This document shows, piece by piece, positions 46,373-55,432 of a stretch of 64,000 bases of DNA. The stretch covers positions 1 through 64,000 of the forward strand of contig JAHHHZ010000024.1 in the NCBI GenBank assembly GCA_019359095.1, written 5' to 3'. Position 1 is the first letter of the stretch, and the number at the start of each line of letters is the position of its first letter. Position numbers and translations under genes: made by a program. Under the pieces are notes generated by a model. It saw only the letters and a program-made list of their open reading frames with translations. It was not told the origin of the DNA and did no database searches. Source of the DNA: Pleurocapsa minor HA4230-MV1 (GTDB lineage Bacteria; Cyanobacteriota; Cyanobacteriia; Cyanobacteriales; Xenococcaceae).

Positions 46373-46456
46373 GATTTAACTCATACTCATTACGACTACG
46401 TATAAGCTAACAGATTTTTGACCTAATTGCCAAGTAAGACAAGTAATTAGGTGTAG

Positions 46457-46510
46457 GGTGGGCATCGAAAATAACAATAATCAAGACCGATTGCCTAAAT
46501 AATGCCCACC
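46457..46510. repeat. Inverted repeat GGTGGGCAT / ATGCCCACC
   Basis: Perfect 9-bp arms (46457-46465 and 46502-46510) with a 36-bp loop, 14 bp past the GT4 stop. It resembles the common cyanobacterial GTAGGGTGGGCAT dispersed repeat and may also terminate the GT4 transcript. Confidence 0.65.
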
Positions 46511-46523
46511 GTTAATCAGTAAT

Positions 46524-47711
46524 CTACCAAATAATTTGCGATCGCTCATGAGCAATATGGAGATATACGCCACAAGTTTGTTTAGCTAGATCGTGCCAAC
46601 TAAAGCGTTCAGCAATTGATTTATAAGCTTGCTCGACTAATTGTTGAGAGTATTCAGGGTTTTGTAGCACTTGCAAAATACCCCAGGTTAAGGAGTCAGG
46701 ATCGTTAGCACGAGTAACAATTCCCGTACGGTTATGCTCCACCACTTCAGGAAGTCCCCCTGTATCAGAGACAACCACGGGAACACGAGCAGCAAAGCTT
46801 TCTAACGCCACGATCCCGAAAGGTTCATATAAACTAGGAAAAACAGCGCAGTCGGCGATCGTCTGAAACTTATCTAAATCAGCGTCTGACATAAAGCCAG
46901 TAAAATAACACTGTTCCCAAATTCCCAAGCTTTGTGCTTGGTACTTTAAACGGCTAGTATCTCCTCCACCGATAATCACAAATTTAACTCCGCCACCCAT
47001 CAAGCTGATAATTCGTGGGGCAGCATCAAGCAAGACAGAAATACCTTTTTCATAGGTCATACGCCCGACATAATAAATAATCTTCTCGTGATCGTTGGCA
47101 AAGCGACGACGAAATTTAGTCCGATCAAAGTTATTACCGTGATGTTTTTTTTCAGGGCGGATGCCATTATAAACCACGTCAATTTTGTCTGGAGGAGACT
47201 GAAACACTCGCTGAATTTCCTCACGCATATATTGACTACAGACAATGATGCGCCAAGCCTCATGAGCCAGAAGTTTCTCTTTGCCGTTGATATACTGTTG
47301 TCTGATGTTGTGGAGACCGTTGTAACGACCATATTCTGTAGCGTGGATCGTCGCGACGAGGGGCAGTTTAAAATTATACTTGAGGGCGATCGCTGCATCC
47401 CCTACCAACCAATCATGGGCGTGAATCAAATCAAAGTCGCCATGCTTGTTTAAGAGTTCGCCACCAAGACAGCCCATACTATCGTTCATATTAGCAACCC
47501 AATGGAAAAAATCATTTCCATGACTAACAGGACAGCGATAAAGATGAATCCCTTCGACTATCTCATATTTAGGTGCTGAACCAAATTCCACAGTGAGCAA
47601 ATGGACTTCGTATCCCAGTTTAATGATTTCTGGATACAATTCTGCTACATGGCGAGCAATGCCGCCAACGATACGGGGGGGGAATTCCCAAGCTAGTGCT
47701 AAAATCTTCAT
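46524..47711 (-). CDS. Glycosyltransferase family 4 protein
   Basis: 395 aa GT-B enzyme. Seen: MKILALAWEFPPRIVGGIARHV with the glycine-rich acceptor loop, FDLIHAHDWLVGDAAIAL, VYNGIRPEKKHH, IIYYVGRMTYEKGISVLLDAAP, and the E-x7-E donor site FPSLYEPFGIVALESFAARVPVVVS. Close in form to starch-synthase-like GT4 proteins. Donor and acceptor unknown. It is transcribed away from the MFS pair across a 303-bp divergent region. Confidence 0.9.
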   Translation of the reverse strand: MKILALAWEFPPRIVGGIARHVAELYPEIIKLGYEVHLLTVEFGSAPKYEIVEGIHLYRCPVSHGNDFFHWVANMNDSMGCLGGELLNKHGDFDLIHAHDWLVGDAAIALKYNFKLPLVATIHATEYGRYNGLHNIRQQYINGKEKLLAHEAWRIIVCSQYMREEIQRVFQSPPDKIDVVYNGIRPEKKHHGNNFDRTKFRRRFANDHEKIIYYVGRMTYEKGISVLLDAAPRIISLMGGGVKFVIIGGGDTSRLKYQAQSLGIWEQCYFTGFMSDADLDKFQTIADCAVFPSLYEPFGIVALESFAARVPVVVSDTGGLPEVVEHNRTGIVTRANDPDSLTWGILQVLQNPEYSQQLVEQAYKSIAERFSWHDLAKQTCGVYLHIAHERSQIIW

Positions 47712-48014
47712 TTTTTTGATTCCTCACGCGATCGCACTGTGGATAGCTACAACTCTACCTGACTTTAGGCCCTCATCATAAAGTTTGAAATCCATTTTAA
47801 ATTACTGATGATTCCAAATTATTTATCTGTAAGAGAGAAATAAAAGTAATTTTCGCTATCAATTACTGTCCTCATATTTAAGCACACACACAATCAGACT
47901 GTCCCCTAGTTGCAGATTTTCAGCATCGACAAATCAGCAACGGGTAGAAAGTTATCCTAAACTTACAATATTATTGGGCTGTTACGGGCTTACTATTTTT
48001 CTCTGGTTCTGTTT
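47712..48014. other. Divergent promoter region between GT4 and MFS genes
   Basis: 303 bp without a gene. It should contain two divergent promoters. I see no palindrome, repeat family or known operator in it. Confidence 0.45.
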
Positions 48015-49433
48015 ATGTTAATTTCGCCACAATCTGCACAAAAGCCTGTATTTAATTCTCGACAACTATGGAATATGAATTTCGGGTTTTTGGGAATTCA
48101 GTTTGGGTGGGGACTACAGATGGCTAATATGAGCGCTATTTTTGAGCATTTGGGCGCTCACGCCGATCAACTCCCAATGCTCTGGTTGGCTGCCCCTTTA
48201 ACTGGCTTGTTGGTACAGCCTATTGTCGGCAATTTAAGTGACTATACTTGGAATTTTCTGGGTAGAAGACGACCATACTTTTTAGCAGGGGCCATTCTGG
48301 CTTTTATCGCCTTAATTTTGATGCCTCACGCTTCTAACCTGTGGATGGCAGCAGGATTACTCTGGATTTTAGATACTAGCGCCAATATCAGCATGGTTCC
48401 TTTTCGCGCTTTCGTCGGCGATTTATTATCCCAAGAGCAGCGTACTAAGGGATTTGCAGTGCAAAGTATGATGCTGGGTTTAGGCGCGGTTTCCGCTTCA
48501 GCACTCCCCTGGATTTTGAGTAATGTTTTTCGCCTGAGCAACGCGACAATTAACCCTTGGCGTAAGATCCCCCTGACGGTGGAAGTATCTTTCTATGTGG
48601 GCGGAGTATTATTTTTAGGTACTGTATTGTGGACAATTGTGACCACTCCTGAATATCCCCCCGTAAATTTGGCTCAGTTTGAGCAGCTTAAGTCATCTCA
48701 GGGCGGTGTGGTCAGCAGTTTGAGGGAATCATGGCAGACGTTGAGACAGATGCCCAACATTATGCAACAGTTGGCTAAAATCCAATTTTTCACCTGGCTG
48801 GGTATTTTTTGTTTCTTGCTGTATTTCCCTCCCGCAGTGGCGCGCAATATTTTTGGCGCGACTAGTCAGAATTCTCTGCTTTACAGTGACGGGATCGAAT
48901 GGGCGGGAATTTGTTTTGCGGTTTATAACGCCGTATGTGTGGGGTTTTCTTTTGTTATTCCCCGTATTGCTAAATATTTAGGTTGTCCTTTGACTCATGG
49001 TTTATGTTTATTCTGTGGCGGTATTTGCTTAGTATCTTTGTTAACTATCCATAATCAATATGTTTTACTTTTGGCAATGTTGGGCTTGGGGATTGCTTGG
49101 GCTAGTGCCTTGATTATGCCCTATGTCATGTTGAGTGGTTCAATTCCGTCCCAGCGCCAAGGAATTTATCAGGGAATATTTAATTTTTTTATCGTGTTAC
49201 CAGAAGTTGTAGCAGCCTTGGGTTTTGGCTGGATTATGCAGTATTTACTGCACGAAGATCGCTTATTGGCAGTTGTTTTAGGTGGAGTGTCCTTGATTAT
49301 TGCAGCGGGATTAACGTTTTTTCTGCAAAATACGGATGATTTAACGGGTGATTTAATTGTAGAGATGCCAGATAGTACACAAGATTTGACCTCAGTAAGA
49401 GAAGCTCAAGCAGATGAGCAGAGAGTATTATGA
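48015..49433 (+). CDS. MFS transporter, SLC45/sugar-permease-like
   Basis: 472 aa with twelve predicted helices. Seen: WNMNFGFLGIQFGWGLQMANMSAIFEHLGA, the MFS loop 2-3 motif GNLSDYTWNFLGRRRPYFLAG (D-x4-G-R-R form), VPFRAFVGDLLSQEQR and SGSIPSQRQGIYQGIFN. The R-x-R-R-P-Y and D-x4-G-R-R features fit the SLC45 (sucrose/maltose-proton symporter) branch. Substrate not proven. The stop TGA overlaps the next ATG (ATGA), so translation is coupled to the HEAT/CNBD transporter. Confidence 0.87.
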   Translation: MLISPQSAQKPVFNSRQLWNMNFGFLGIQFGWGLQMANMSAIFEHLGAHADQLPMLWLAAPLTGLLVQPIVGNLSDYTWNFLGRRRPYFLAGAILAFIALILMPHASNLWMAAGLLWILDTSANISMVPFRAFVGDLLSQEQRTKGFAVQSMMLGLGAVSASALPWILSNVFRLSNATINPWRKIPLTVEVSFYVGGVLFLGTVLWTIVTTPEYPPVNLAQFEQLKSSQGGVVSSLRESWQTLRQMPNIMQQLAKIQFFTWLGIFCFLLYFPPAVARNIFGATSQNSLLYSDGIEWAGICFAVYNAVCVGFSFVIPRIAKYLGCPLTHGLCLFCGGICLVSLLTIHNQYVLLLAMLGLGIAWASALIMPYVMLSGSIPSQRQGIYQGIFNFFIVLPEVVAALGFGWIMQYLLHEDRLLAVVLGGVSLIIAAGLTFFLQNTDDLTGDLIVEMPDSTQDLTSVREAQADEQRVL

Positions 49434-52400
49434 TTAAGCAATTCGATCGCTTGCCTCAACTGCTCCTATTAGCCGTTACAGTCTTAATTTATAACGTGAT
49501 GGCAATGGCGATCGCCAATTCACTATTCGTCAGTCAAGTAGGTGCGGGGCAGTTGCCGATCGCTTTTATGTTGATTGGCTTATGTTCTCTACCCATTTAC
49601 GGTGCTTTTTCGCAAATTGCCGATCGCTATAGTCGCCCCCAAGTATTTCGCTATGTACTATTAGGCTCAATTGTCTTGATGGTAGGTTTGAGGTGGTTGA
49701 TTAACCTAGATGTAACTTGGGTTTATTATGTGCTGCTGATGGCGATTTTTTTTCAGTGGGATTTTTATAATAATTTGCTCTATCCTGGGCTGCTGACAGA
49801 CTATTTTACGATTCTGGAATATAAGCGCTATGCTCCTTTTATCGGCATTGCTCAGGCAGTAGGAACTTTAGTTGGGGGTGGTTTAACCCTGCTGCTATCT
49901 AATTATTTTCCTAGCCCAGAATTATTGTGGTGTTTGCCCTGGTTTATGGCGATCGCTTTTGGGCAGTTGGTTTATTTGGAACGTTCTCAGCGTCGTTTAC
50001 AAACTCCCCCCAAAGAGGAAAAACTCAACCTATGGGAATCTTGGAAAATCTTACCCGAATTGGGTAAACGTTATCCCCTGGTGTTGTTTTTGGCTAGCAG
50101 TACTTTTCTCTTGGTAATTATCTATATCTGCTCTGAATTCCTCTGGTTTAATATCTATGGACAGCAGTTTGATGAGTCTGAACTAACAGGATTTCTCGGA
50201 TTGATGCGGATGATTATTTCTTTAATTCAGGTGGTATTTCTGTATGGTATTACTCGCCCATTACTCAAATGGGTGGGAGTAGCCAGACTCAACGCTGTTT
50301 ATCCGCTGACAACTTTACTCAGTTTAGGAGGGTTGCTGTTTAATTTTAAATTACCGATGGCGATCGCCTTGCAGATTAATGGTGATGCTCTTTATAAAGC
50401 CATCAACTTGCCCGTACATCAGCTTAACTATAATGGCATTCCCCATCAGTATGTGGGGCGGGTTCGAGCTTTGAGCGACGGTTTAATTTATTCTGTGGGC
50501 TTAACTCTGGCTGGACTAGTCTTGTGGCTCTGTCATCTTTATCTCAGCTTGGTGCAGATTACCTGGCTAGCGATAATTTTAACTCTGGTTTTGTTGCTGG
50601 TACGTATTCCGATGGGTAAATATTACATCCAAAGTTTAGAAGAGATGATTCGCACCGATATCATTAATCTAGATGATTTTGATGAGCCTGAAAATCAATT
50701 ACCACCACAATCAAGTAGCGTCATTCGCGAATTTCTCACTAGTGACGATCGCTATCACCAACTTAAAGGTTTAGAGTTAGCTACTAATGTGAGTAATCCT
50801 GAACAGTTTTTTACCGAGGTGAAATCTTTATTACCTAATGCTGATAGTGCTTTGCGCCAGGGAATTTTAAAGCTGTATAGCAGCAATCAAACTATCCTCC
50901 CAGAATTTGCCTCGCTGTTAGCCGATCCTAATCCCAGTGTACGGGGAGTTGCTTTAGAAGTTTTAATTGCCAATCAGTATCCTTTTACTCCATCTGACTT
51001 AGAACCTTTAATAGTCGATCGAGATCTCGAAGTACAGACATTAGCCTTGGTTGCTAGCTTTCAAAACACTCAGACAAAAGACTTAGACTTTAAGATTGCC
51101 GAACAATTCTGGCAGCTTAAATTAACGGATGAAACGATCAAAGCGATCGCCAGAGTCGTGCGCTATAGTGGCAATCCTGAATTTGTCACCTTAATTGAAT
51201 ATTTACTCCCCCAAGCCAATCCTGAAGCCAAGCAAGCAGCCTTAGAAGCGCTGGTAAGTCTAGCTACGGCTCAAGACTCTAGTTTAACTAAAATTGCTGT
51301 AGCGGAAACCCAACATGACAACCCAGCCGTGCGAGTTGCTGCCTACAAACTCTTGGAAATTACCCATACTCCAGAAGCGATCGCCCAGGTAACTCAAGGA
51401 TTAGGAGATGTCTCGGCGCAAGTGCGTCAACAGGTAGCCTGTACTCTAGCTGCCTATGGTAAACAAGGGTTAGCAATAGCTCAATCCCAGCTAACTGTAC
51501 CAGATCCTCTAGTAGTTCAAACAGCGATCGCCGCGATCGCTAAATTAAACAATAAACGTGCCAACGAGATTCTGTTTCAACACCTAATTCCTGAATTTCA
51601 GCAGTTGAACCTAACTCGTAAATGGCAACAACAAATACCCACAGAAGATCCTAGCTGGCAATTTTTAGCCGTAGCTATTGAAGATTATCAACAACGGTTA
51701 TTACAAAAAGTACTGTACATCCTTGCTTGTCTTGGCTATTCCCGCACCGTTAACTTAGTACAACGTATCTTCGTCACTGGCGAACGCCGAGATTTAGCTA
51801 ATGCCGTCGAAATCCTCGCCTCCATCAATCATCGTCGTTTTGTTCAACCCTTAATGCCGTTATTAGAACAAAGAGTATCCAGCAAAACCCCCCGTAAACT
51901 AGAAGTTACTCCTCAATGGCTGGAAGACAAAGGCTATAAAATACTCCTGGAGGCTCTAGACTCAAGCGATCGCTGGATCAAAACAGGTGCATCTGTTGCC
52001 TTGGCGGTTGTGCCGACAGCCTTACTCAAAGATCCCGATCCCGTCGTACAATCAGTGACACGGGAAATGTTTCCTGTAGCTTATCAGCTTACCTGCCCTG
52101 TGAGTACCTCTATGAATCGATTGCTTTTATTGCGAAACATTGCTCTGTTTAAAAATCTTTCCCTTGATGAGCTGTTTTCCATCGATCAAGCACTAGAACA
52201 AAAACAGGTGTTGGGGGGAGAAACTATCTATACGGAAGGCAGTTGGGGCGGTCATTTATATATTATCGCTGCGGGCAAAATCCAAATTATTAAAGAGCTG
52301 GATGGAGAGCAACAGGTAATTAAACAGTTAACTACAGGGCAGTATTTTGGTGAAATTGCCCTATTTGATGAAGCTCTCCGCTGGGATGGAGCGATCGCCC

Positions 52401-52558
52401 TTGAAGATTCAACCCTACTTTGCTTAGAGAAAAAACGCTTTATTAGTCTAATTTCTCAACGCCCCCAGATCATTTTAGAACTCTGTCGCTTCTTGAGTCG
52501 CAGATTGAGAGACACAGATAAATATATGTCTGCTAAGAAAATGCATTCAGCCAACTAA
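49430..52558 (+). CDS. Npt/MFS-like transporter fused to HEAT repeats and a cyclic-nucleotide-binding-like domain
   Basis: 1042 aa. Residues 1-400 form about eleven to twelve membrane helices of an MFS/ATP:ADP-translocase-like transporter (ISNSLFVSQVGAGQLPIAFML start, IADRYSRPQVFRYV loop). Residues about 425-890 are HEAT-like helical repeats (PSVRGVALEVLI, PAVRVAAYKLLEI, AQVRQQVACTLAAYG). From about 897 to 1030 there is a Crp-type domain (GETIYTEGSWGGHLYIIAAGKI, GQYFGEIALFDEALRW). In the phosphate-binding cassette the usual Arg-Ser/Thr-Ala is replaced around RWDGAI, so cNMP binding is doubtful. Similar fusions are known in bacteria; substrate unknown. Coupled to the upstream MFS gene. Confidence 0.85.
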   Translation: MIKQFDRLPQLLLLAVTVLIYNVMAMAIANSLFVSQVGAGQLPIAFMLIGLCSLPIYGAFSQIADRYSRPQVFRYVLLGSIVLMVGLRWLINLDVTWVYYVLLMAIFFQWDFYNNLLYPGLLTDYFTILEYKRYAPFIGIAQAVGTLVGGGLTLLLSNYFPSPELLWCLPWFMAIAFGQLVYLERSQRRLQTPPKEEKLNLWESWKILPELGKRYPLVLFLASSTFLLVIIYICSEFLWFNIYGQQFDESELTGFLGLMRMIISLIQVVFLYGITRPLLKWVGVARLNAVYPLTTLLSLGGLLFNFKLPMAIALQINGDALYKAINLPVHQLNYNGIPHQYVGRVRALSDGLIYSVGLTLAGLVLWLCHLYLSLVQITWLAIILTLVLLLVRIPMGKYYIQSLEEMIRTDIINLDDFDEPENQLPPQSSSVIREFLTSDDRYHQLKGLELATNVSNPEQFFTEVKSLLPNADSALRQGILKLYSSNQTILPEFASLLADPNPSVRGVALEVLIANQYPFTPSDLEPLIVDRDLEVQTLALVASFQNTQTKDLDFKIAEQFWQLKLTDETIKAIARVVRYSGNPEFVTLIEYLLPQANPEAKQAALEALVSLATAQDSSLTKIAVAETQHDNPAVRVAAYKLLEITHTPEAIAQVTQGLGDVSAQVRQQVACTLAAYGKQGLAIAQSQLTVPDPLVVQTAIAAIAKLNNKRANEILFQHLIPEFQQLNLTRKWQQQIPTEDPSWQFLAVAIEDYQQRLLQKVLYILACLGYSRTVNLVQRIFVTGERRDLANAVEILASINHRRFVQPLMPLLEQRVSSKTPRKLEVTPQWLEDKGYKILLEALDSSDRWIKTGASVALAVVPTALLKDPDPVVQSVTREMFPVAYQLTCPVSTSMNRLLLLRNIALFKNLSLDELFSIDQALEQKQVLGGETIYTEGSWGGHLYIIAAGKIQIIKELDGEQQVIKQLTTGQYFGEIALFDEALRWDGAIALEDSTLLCLEKKRFISLISQRPQIILELCRFLSRRLRDTDKYMSAKKMHSAN

Positions 52559-52613
52559 CTTTTTACGCTTGATGTGAATTAGCTTCGTTTATTTAAATGA
52601 ACTATTAGACTTG

Positions 52614-52737
52614 GTAGGTTGGGTAGAACCAAGCGTGAAACCCAACAAAATCTTTTAATCGTTGGGTTTCGTGCCTCAACCCAACCTACTAGCTACAATT
52701 TAATTTTATTTCTACAGCTATTTTTGAGAATTGGTAT
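52614..52737. repeat. Nested inverted repeat (GTAGGTTGGGT element)
   Basis: Outer arms GTAGGTTGGGT (52614-52624) and ACCCAACCTAC (52679-52689), inner arms GAAACCCAAC (52637-52646) and GTTGGGTTTC (52661-52670). Further on, GAGAATTGGTAT ends at 52737. A related, shorter copy occupies 58382-58444. Typical non-coding hairpin repeat of cyanobacteria. Confidence 0.8.
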
Positions 52738-52810
52738 CATTTGCTGATATGTTTGTAGGTTAAGGATACATTACCACTACATTATTATTTAGCAAAATTG
52801 ATAGACGCTC

Positions 52811-53581
52811 ATGAGTACTAGCCAGTCTTCGGGATCTTTGTGGCTGACAACATACAACTTATCCCCAAGTAAAGTTACTAAACTTTTGCTTTCGGCAATT
52901 GCCCTACTCATGTTGCTTAATTTGCTTGAAAGAGTCATAGTTCATTGGTTAAATTCTCAAGGAAATAGTCAATTAATTTCAATATATTTTAACTTTGATG
53001 AAGAAGCTAATCTACCTAGTTTATATTCATCCTTGACCTTAGGATTCTCTAGCTACTTGCTCGCTATAATTGCTACTTTTAGCAAACAAATAAAGGCTAA
53101 ATATACTAGACATTGGCAAGCATTAGCTTGGATATTTTTGTATTTAGCAATCGATGAAATGTGCAGTATTCATGAATTACTAATTCCCATTTTAAAAGGA
53201 GTAGTAAATGCCCAAGGATTATTATATTTTCCCTGGGTAATTCCCGCATTTTGTTTGGTAATTATTTTTTTAATTATCTTTAGAAAATTTATTTTAGCTT
53301 TGCCCAATCAAACTAAAGTTTTCTTTTTATTGGCAGGAGCGATTTATATTTTTGGAGCTTTAGGCATGGAGATGATTGGCGGATACATTGCAGATCATTA
53401 TGGATATAATACGATTTATGGAATTGCTTCGTCTATTGAAGAATTATCAGAGATGTTGGGCATAGTGGTGTTTATTAATGCACTATTAAACTATCTACAA
53501 TCTCAAGTATCGGAACTACATTTTTGTCTATCTTTTCAGAGGCAGAAAAAAAATAGCTCGCTTCGTAAGATTGGTCATTAG
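52811..53581 (+). CDS. Multi-pass membrane protein with DE...HE motif
   Basis: 256 aa with about six transmembrane helices. Between helices a conserved-looking acidic/histidine motif reads YLAIDEMCSIHELLIP (about 115-130), and a later helix carries GMEMIGGY and SIEELSEMLG. The charged residues inside otherwise hydrophobic helices suggest a membrane metalloenzyme or transporter site. I do not recognise the family. The C-terminal QRQKKNSSLRKIGH tail is cytoplasmic and basic. It is flanked by repeat-rich DNA on both sides. Confidence 0.65.
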   Translation: MSTSQSSGSLWLTTYNLSPSKVTKLLLSAIALLMLLNLLERVIVHWLNSQGNSQLISIYFNFDEEANLPSLYSSLTLGFSSYLLAIIATFSKQIKAKYTRHWQALAWIFLYLAIDEMCSIHELLIPILKGVVNAQGLLYFPWVIPAFCLVIIFLIIFRKFILALPNQTKVFFLLAGAIYIFGALGMEMIGGYIADHYGYNTIYGIASSIEELSEMLGIVVFINALLNYLQSQVSELHFCLSFQRQKKNSSLRKIGH

Positions 53582-53733
53582 GGACGCAATATGTAGCGAT
53601 TATGCTCCCCTAAAGGATATGCGTAGCGGTATCTCCAACTATGCGAGACAAGTGCTTTAGCACTAGCTCCGCGTGACGCGACGTTAGGAGCTAATCCTTT
53701 AGGACGCGCCTAGCCTTCGGCATCGCCTGAATA

Positions 53734-53781
53734 TATAGCAGTCCTATTTAATTCATGAAAATACATTGATTGGTTTTTAGG
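53734..53781 (+). repeat. 48-bp dispersed element, copy B
   Basis: Reverse complement of 42881-42928 with 3 mismatches in 48 bp. It starts at TATAGCAGTCCTATTT and ends in GGTTTTTAGG, then runs into TAGGTAGT repeats, as copy A runs into ACTACCT repeats. Confidence 0.85.
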
Positions 53782-53853
53782 TAGTCCTAAAGGATACCGC
53801 TTCCCATATAGGTAGTAGGTAGTCCTAAAGGATACCGCTTCCCATATAGGTGG
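53778..53853. repeat. 38-bp direct tandem duplication
   Basis: Two near-identical 38-bp units, 53778-53815 and 53816-53853, each TAGGTAGTCCTAAAGGATAC then CGCTTCCCATATAGG and a variable end. Confidence 0.9.
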
Positions 53854-54074
53854 TAGAAATTTCTCATTTCATTGATGATTGCTATATTTGCCTTTCTATT
53901 GAGCAATAAAATGATCTTTGAAGTTAAATTTTAGTCGACTAATTTTTAACTTGAAATTACTAACTCAAGTCAAAGTTTAAATATATAGCCATAGGTAGAT
54001 ACGTAAGCAACCACTGTTAATCTTAAATATGATTAGCCGAAAAAATATTTTAAATTTAACTACACATACGAATT

Positions 54075-54965
54075 ATGTTAAAAGGTGGTCAAATAAAAAC
54101 TGCTGCCCTTTTGGGCTTAATGAGTGGACTATTAGTATTAGGTGGCTATTGGGCAACGGGTAATACTCAAGGAGCATTAATTGGTCTAGCATTTGCTGCT
54201 GTTACTAGCTTTGGCTCATGGTTTTACTCGGATAAGGCTGCATTAGCTGCATATAAAGCACAGCCCGTTACTCGCGAACAAGCACCAGAACTATACGACA
54301 TGGTTGCAGGCTTAGCGAAAAAAGCAAATTTGCCCATGCCTAAACTAGCAGTTGTGCCGACTCAAACTCCCAACGCTTTTGCGACTGGAAGAAATCCCGA
54401 TCATGCTGCTGTTGCGGTAACCGAAGGGATTATGCAAATTTTAGACAAAGATGAATTAGCAGGTGTCATTGCCCATGAATTAACTCATATCAGAAACCGT
54501 GATACTCTTACCCAAGCCGTTGCTGGTACTCTCGGTGGTGCAGTGACATTTCTCGGCAGAATGCTTTCTTTTGGTGCCATGTATGGCCCAGTAGATCGAG
54601 ATAATCGTCAGGGTGGTAATCCCTTGGGAATTTTGGTTCTAGTTATCCTAGCGCCAATCTCAGCCTCGTTAATTCAAATGGCAATATCTCGTACTCGTGA
54701 ATTTTCCGCAGATCGGGGTTCGGCAGAAATTACAGGTAATCCTCTAGCCTTAGCCAGTGCCTTACAAAAACTAGAATCGATTGGCAAGCAAATACCCATG
54801 AACGGTAATCCCGCATTTGAACCAGTCTTGATTATCAATCCTTTTTCTGGTGGTGGTTTACAGTCTCTATTTCGTACCCATCCCTCAACAGAAGAACGAG
54901 TACGCAAACTACAAGAACTAGCCCAGCAGCAACAAAACTACACTAGCTTTGCCTTAAACCAATAA
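54075..54965 (+). CDS. htpX: Protease HtpX homologue, M48 membrane metalloprotease
   Basis: 296 aa. Two N-terminal transmembrane helices (about 8-25 and 32-50), then the peptidase domain with HELTH at 134-138 in VIAHELTHIRNRDT and the third zinc ligand in TREFSADRGSAEITG, plus a further hydrophobic segment (ILVLVILAPISASLIQMAI). FRTHPSTEERVRKL ends the domain. HtpX degrades misfolded inner-membrane proteins under stress. A small secreted protein gene follows by 2 bp. Confidence 0.93.
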   Translation: MLKGGQIKTAALLGLMSGLLVLGGYWATGNTQGALIGLAFAAVTSFGSWFYSDKAALAAYKAQPVTREQAPELYDMVAGLAKKANLPMPKLAVVPTQTPNAFATGRNPDHAAVAVTEGIMQILDKDELAGVIAHELTHIRNRDTLTQAVAGTLGGAVTFLGRMLSFGAMYGPVDRDNRQGGNPLGILVLVILAPISASLIQMAISRTREFSADRGSAEITGNPLALASALQKLESIGKQIPMNGNPAFEPVLIINPFSGGGLQSLFRTHPSTEERVRKLQELAQQQQNYTSFALNQ

Positions 54966-54967
54966 AT

Positions 54968-55276
54968 ATGAACAATTTAATTAAACTAATTGCGATCGCC
55001 TTTTTTTACCTTGCGATCGCTTTTTTACCTCAGACGGCGCTAGCTGATACAGTTAAATCAAATAATGCTGATTCGACTAAACAGGCTGCCAAAGAAGTAG
55101 TTAAAGACACTGGGGTGAAAGAACAGTTTGGCAAGTCAGCTAAAGGTGAGCAACTCATCGATAATGCTCAGGATAAAGCTAATAAAAAACTGAATAATTT
55201 GTCTGATAAAGCCAAATCAGGGGAAGATTTACCTGATAGTGAAAAACTATTTTTGAAAAACTTACAGGGTAAATAA
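54968..55276 (+). CDS. Small secreted hypothetical protein
   Basis: 102 aa. A signal peptide (residues 1-26, IAFFYLAIAFLPQTALA) with likely cleavage at ALA-D, then a lysine/asparagine-rich, helical mature part (KQAAKEVVKDTG, KANKKLNNLSDKAKSGED). It begins 2 bp after the htpX stop, so it is likely co-transcribed with it. Family not recognised. Possibly a small periplasmic or thylakoid-lumen protein. Confidence 0.7.
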   Translation: MNNLIKLIAIAFFYLAIAFLPQTALADTVKSNNADSTKQAAKEVVKDTGVKEQFGKSAKGEQLIDNAQDKANKKLNNLSDKAKSGEDLPDSEKLFLKNLQGK

Positions 55277-55432
55277 AACGATGCTCAAATGTTGCTTAAA
55301 AATATTAAGTGCAATGCTCTTAGTTGACGGATTACTCTATAGCAATCCGAGCAAGCAGTAATAGTTTATCAATGACAAATATTTAAGGAGATTATTGTTA
55401 GACTAGTTCTTCGCAACTTATCTATTCGTAGA

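Larger units (their letters stand above)
53582..54074. repeat. Repeat-rich intergenic region (CCTAAAGGAT mosaic)
   Basis: 493 bp with no gene. It contains several copies of CCTAAAGGAT (and its complement ATCCTTTAGG), CGCGTGACGCGACG, CTTCGGCATCGCC, a 48-bp element (53734-53781) and a 38-bp tandem duplication (53778-53853). The words are shared with 12318-12400 and 63818-63855. Confidence 0.8.

Noticed and set aside
53778-53853. CRISPR-like pair of 38-bp repeats
   Set aside because: The two units are directly adjacent without a spacer, and no cas gene is in the window.
55280-55363. Very short ORF (MLKCCLKILSAMLLVDGLLY...) after the secreted protein
   Set aside because: Only about 26 codons, no ribosome-binding site of note and no recognisable family.
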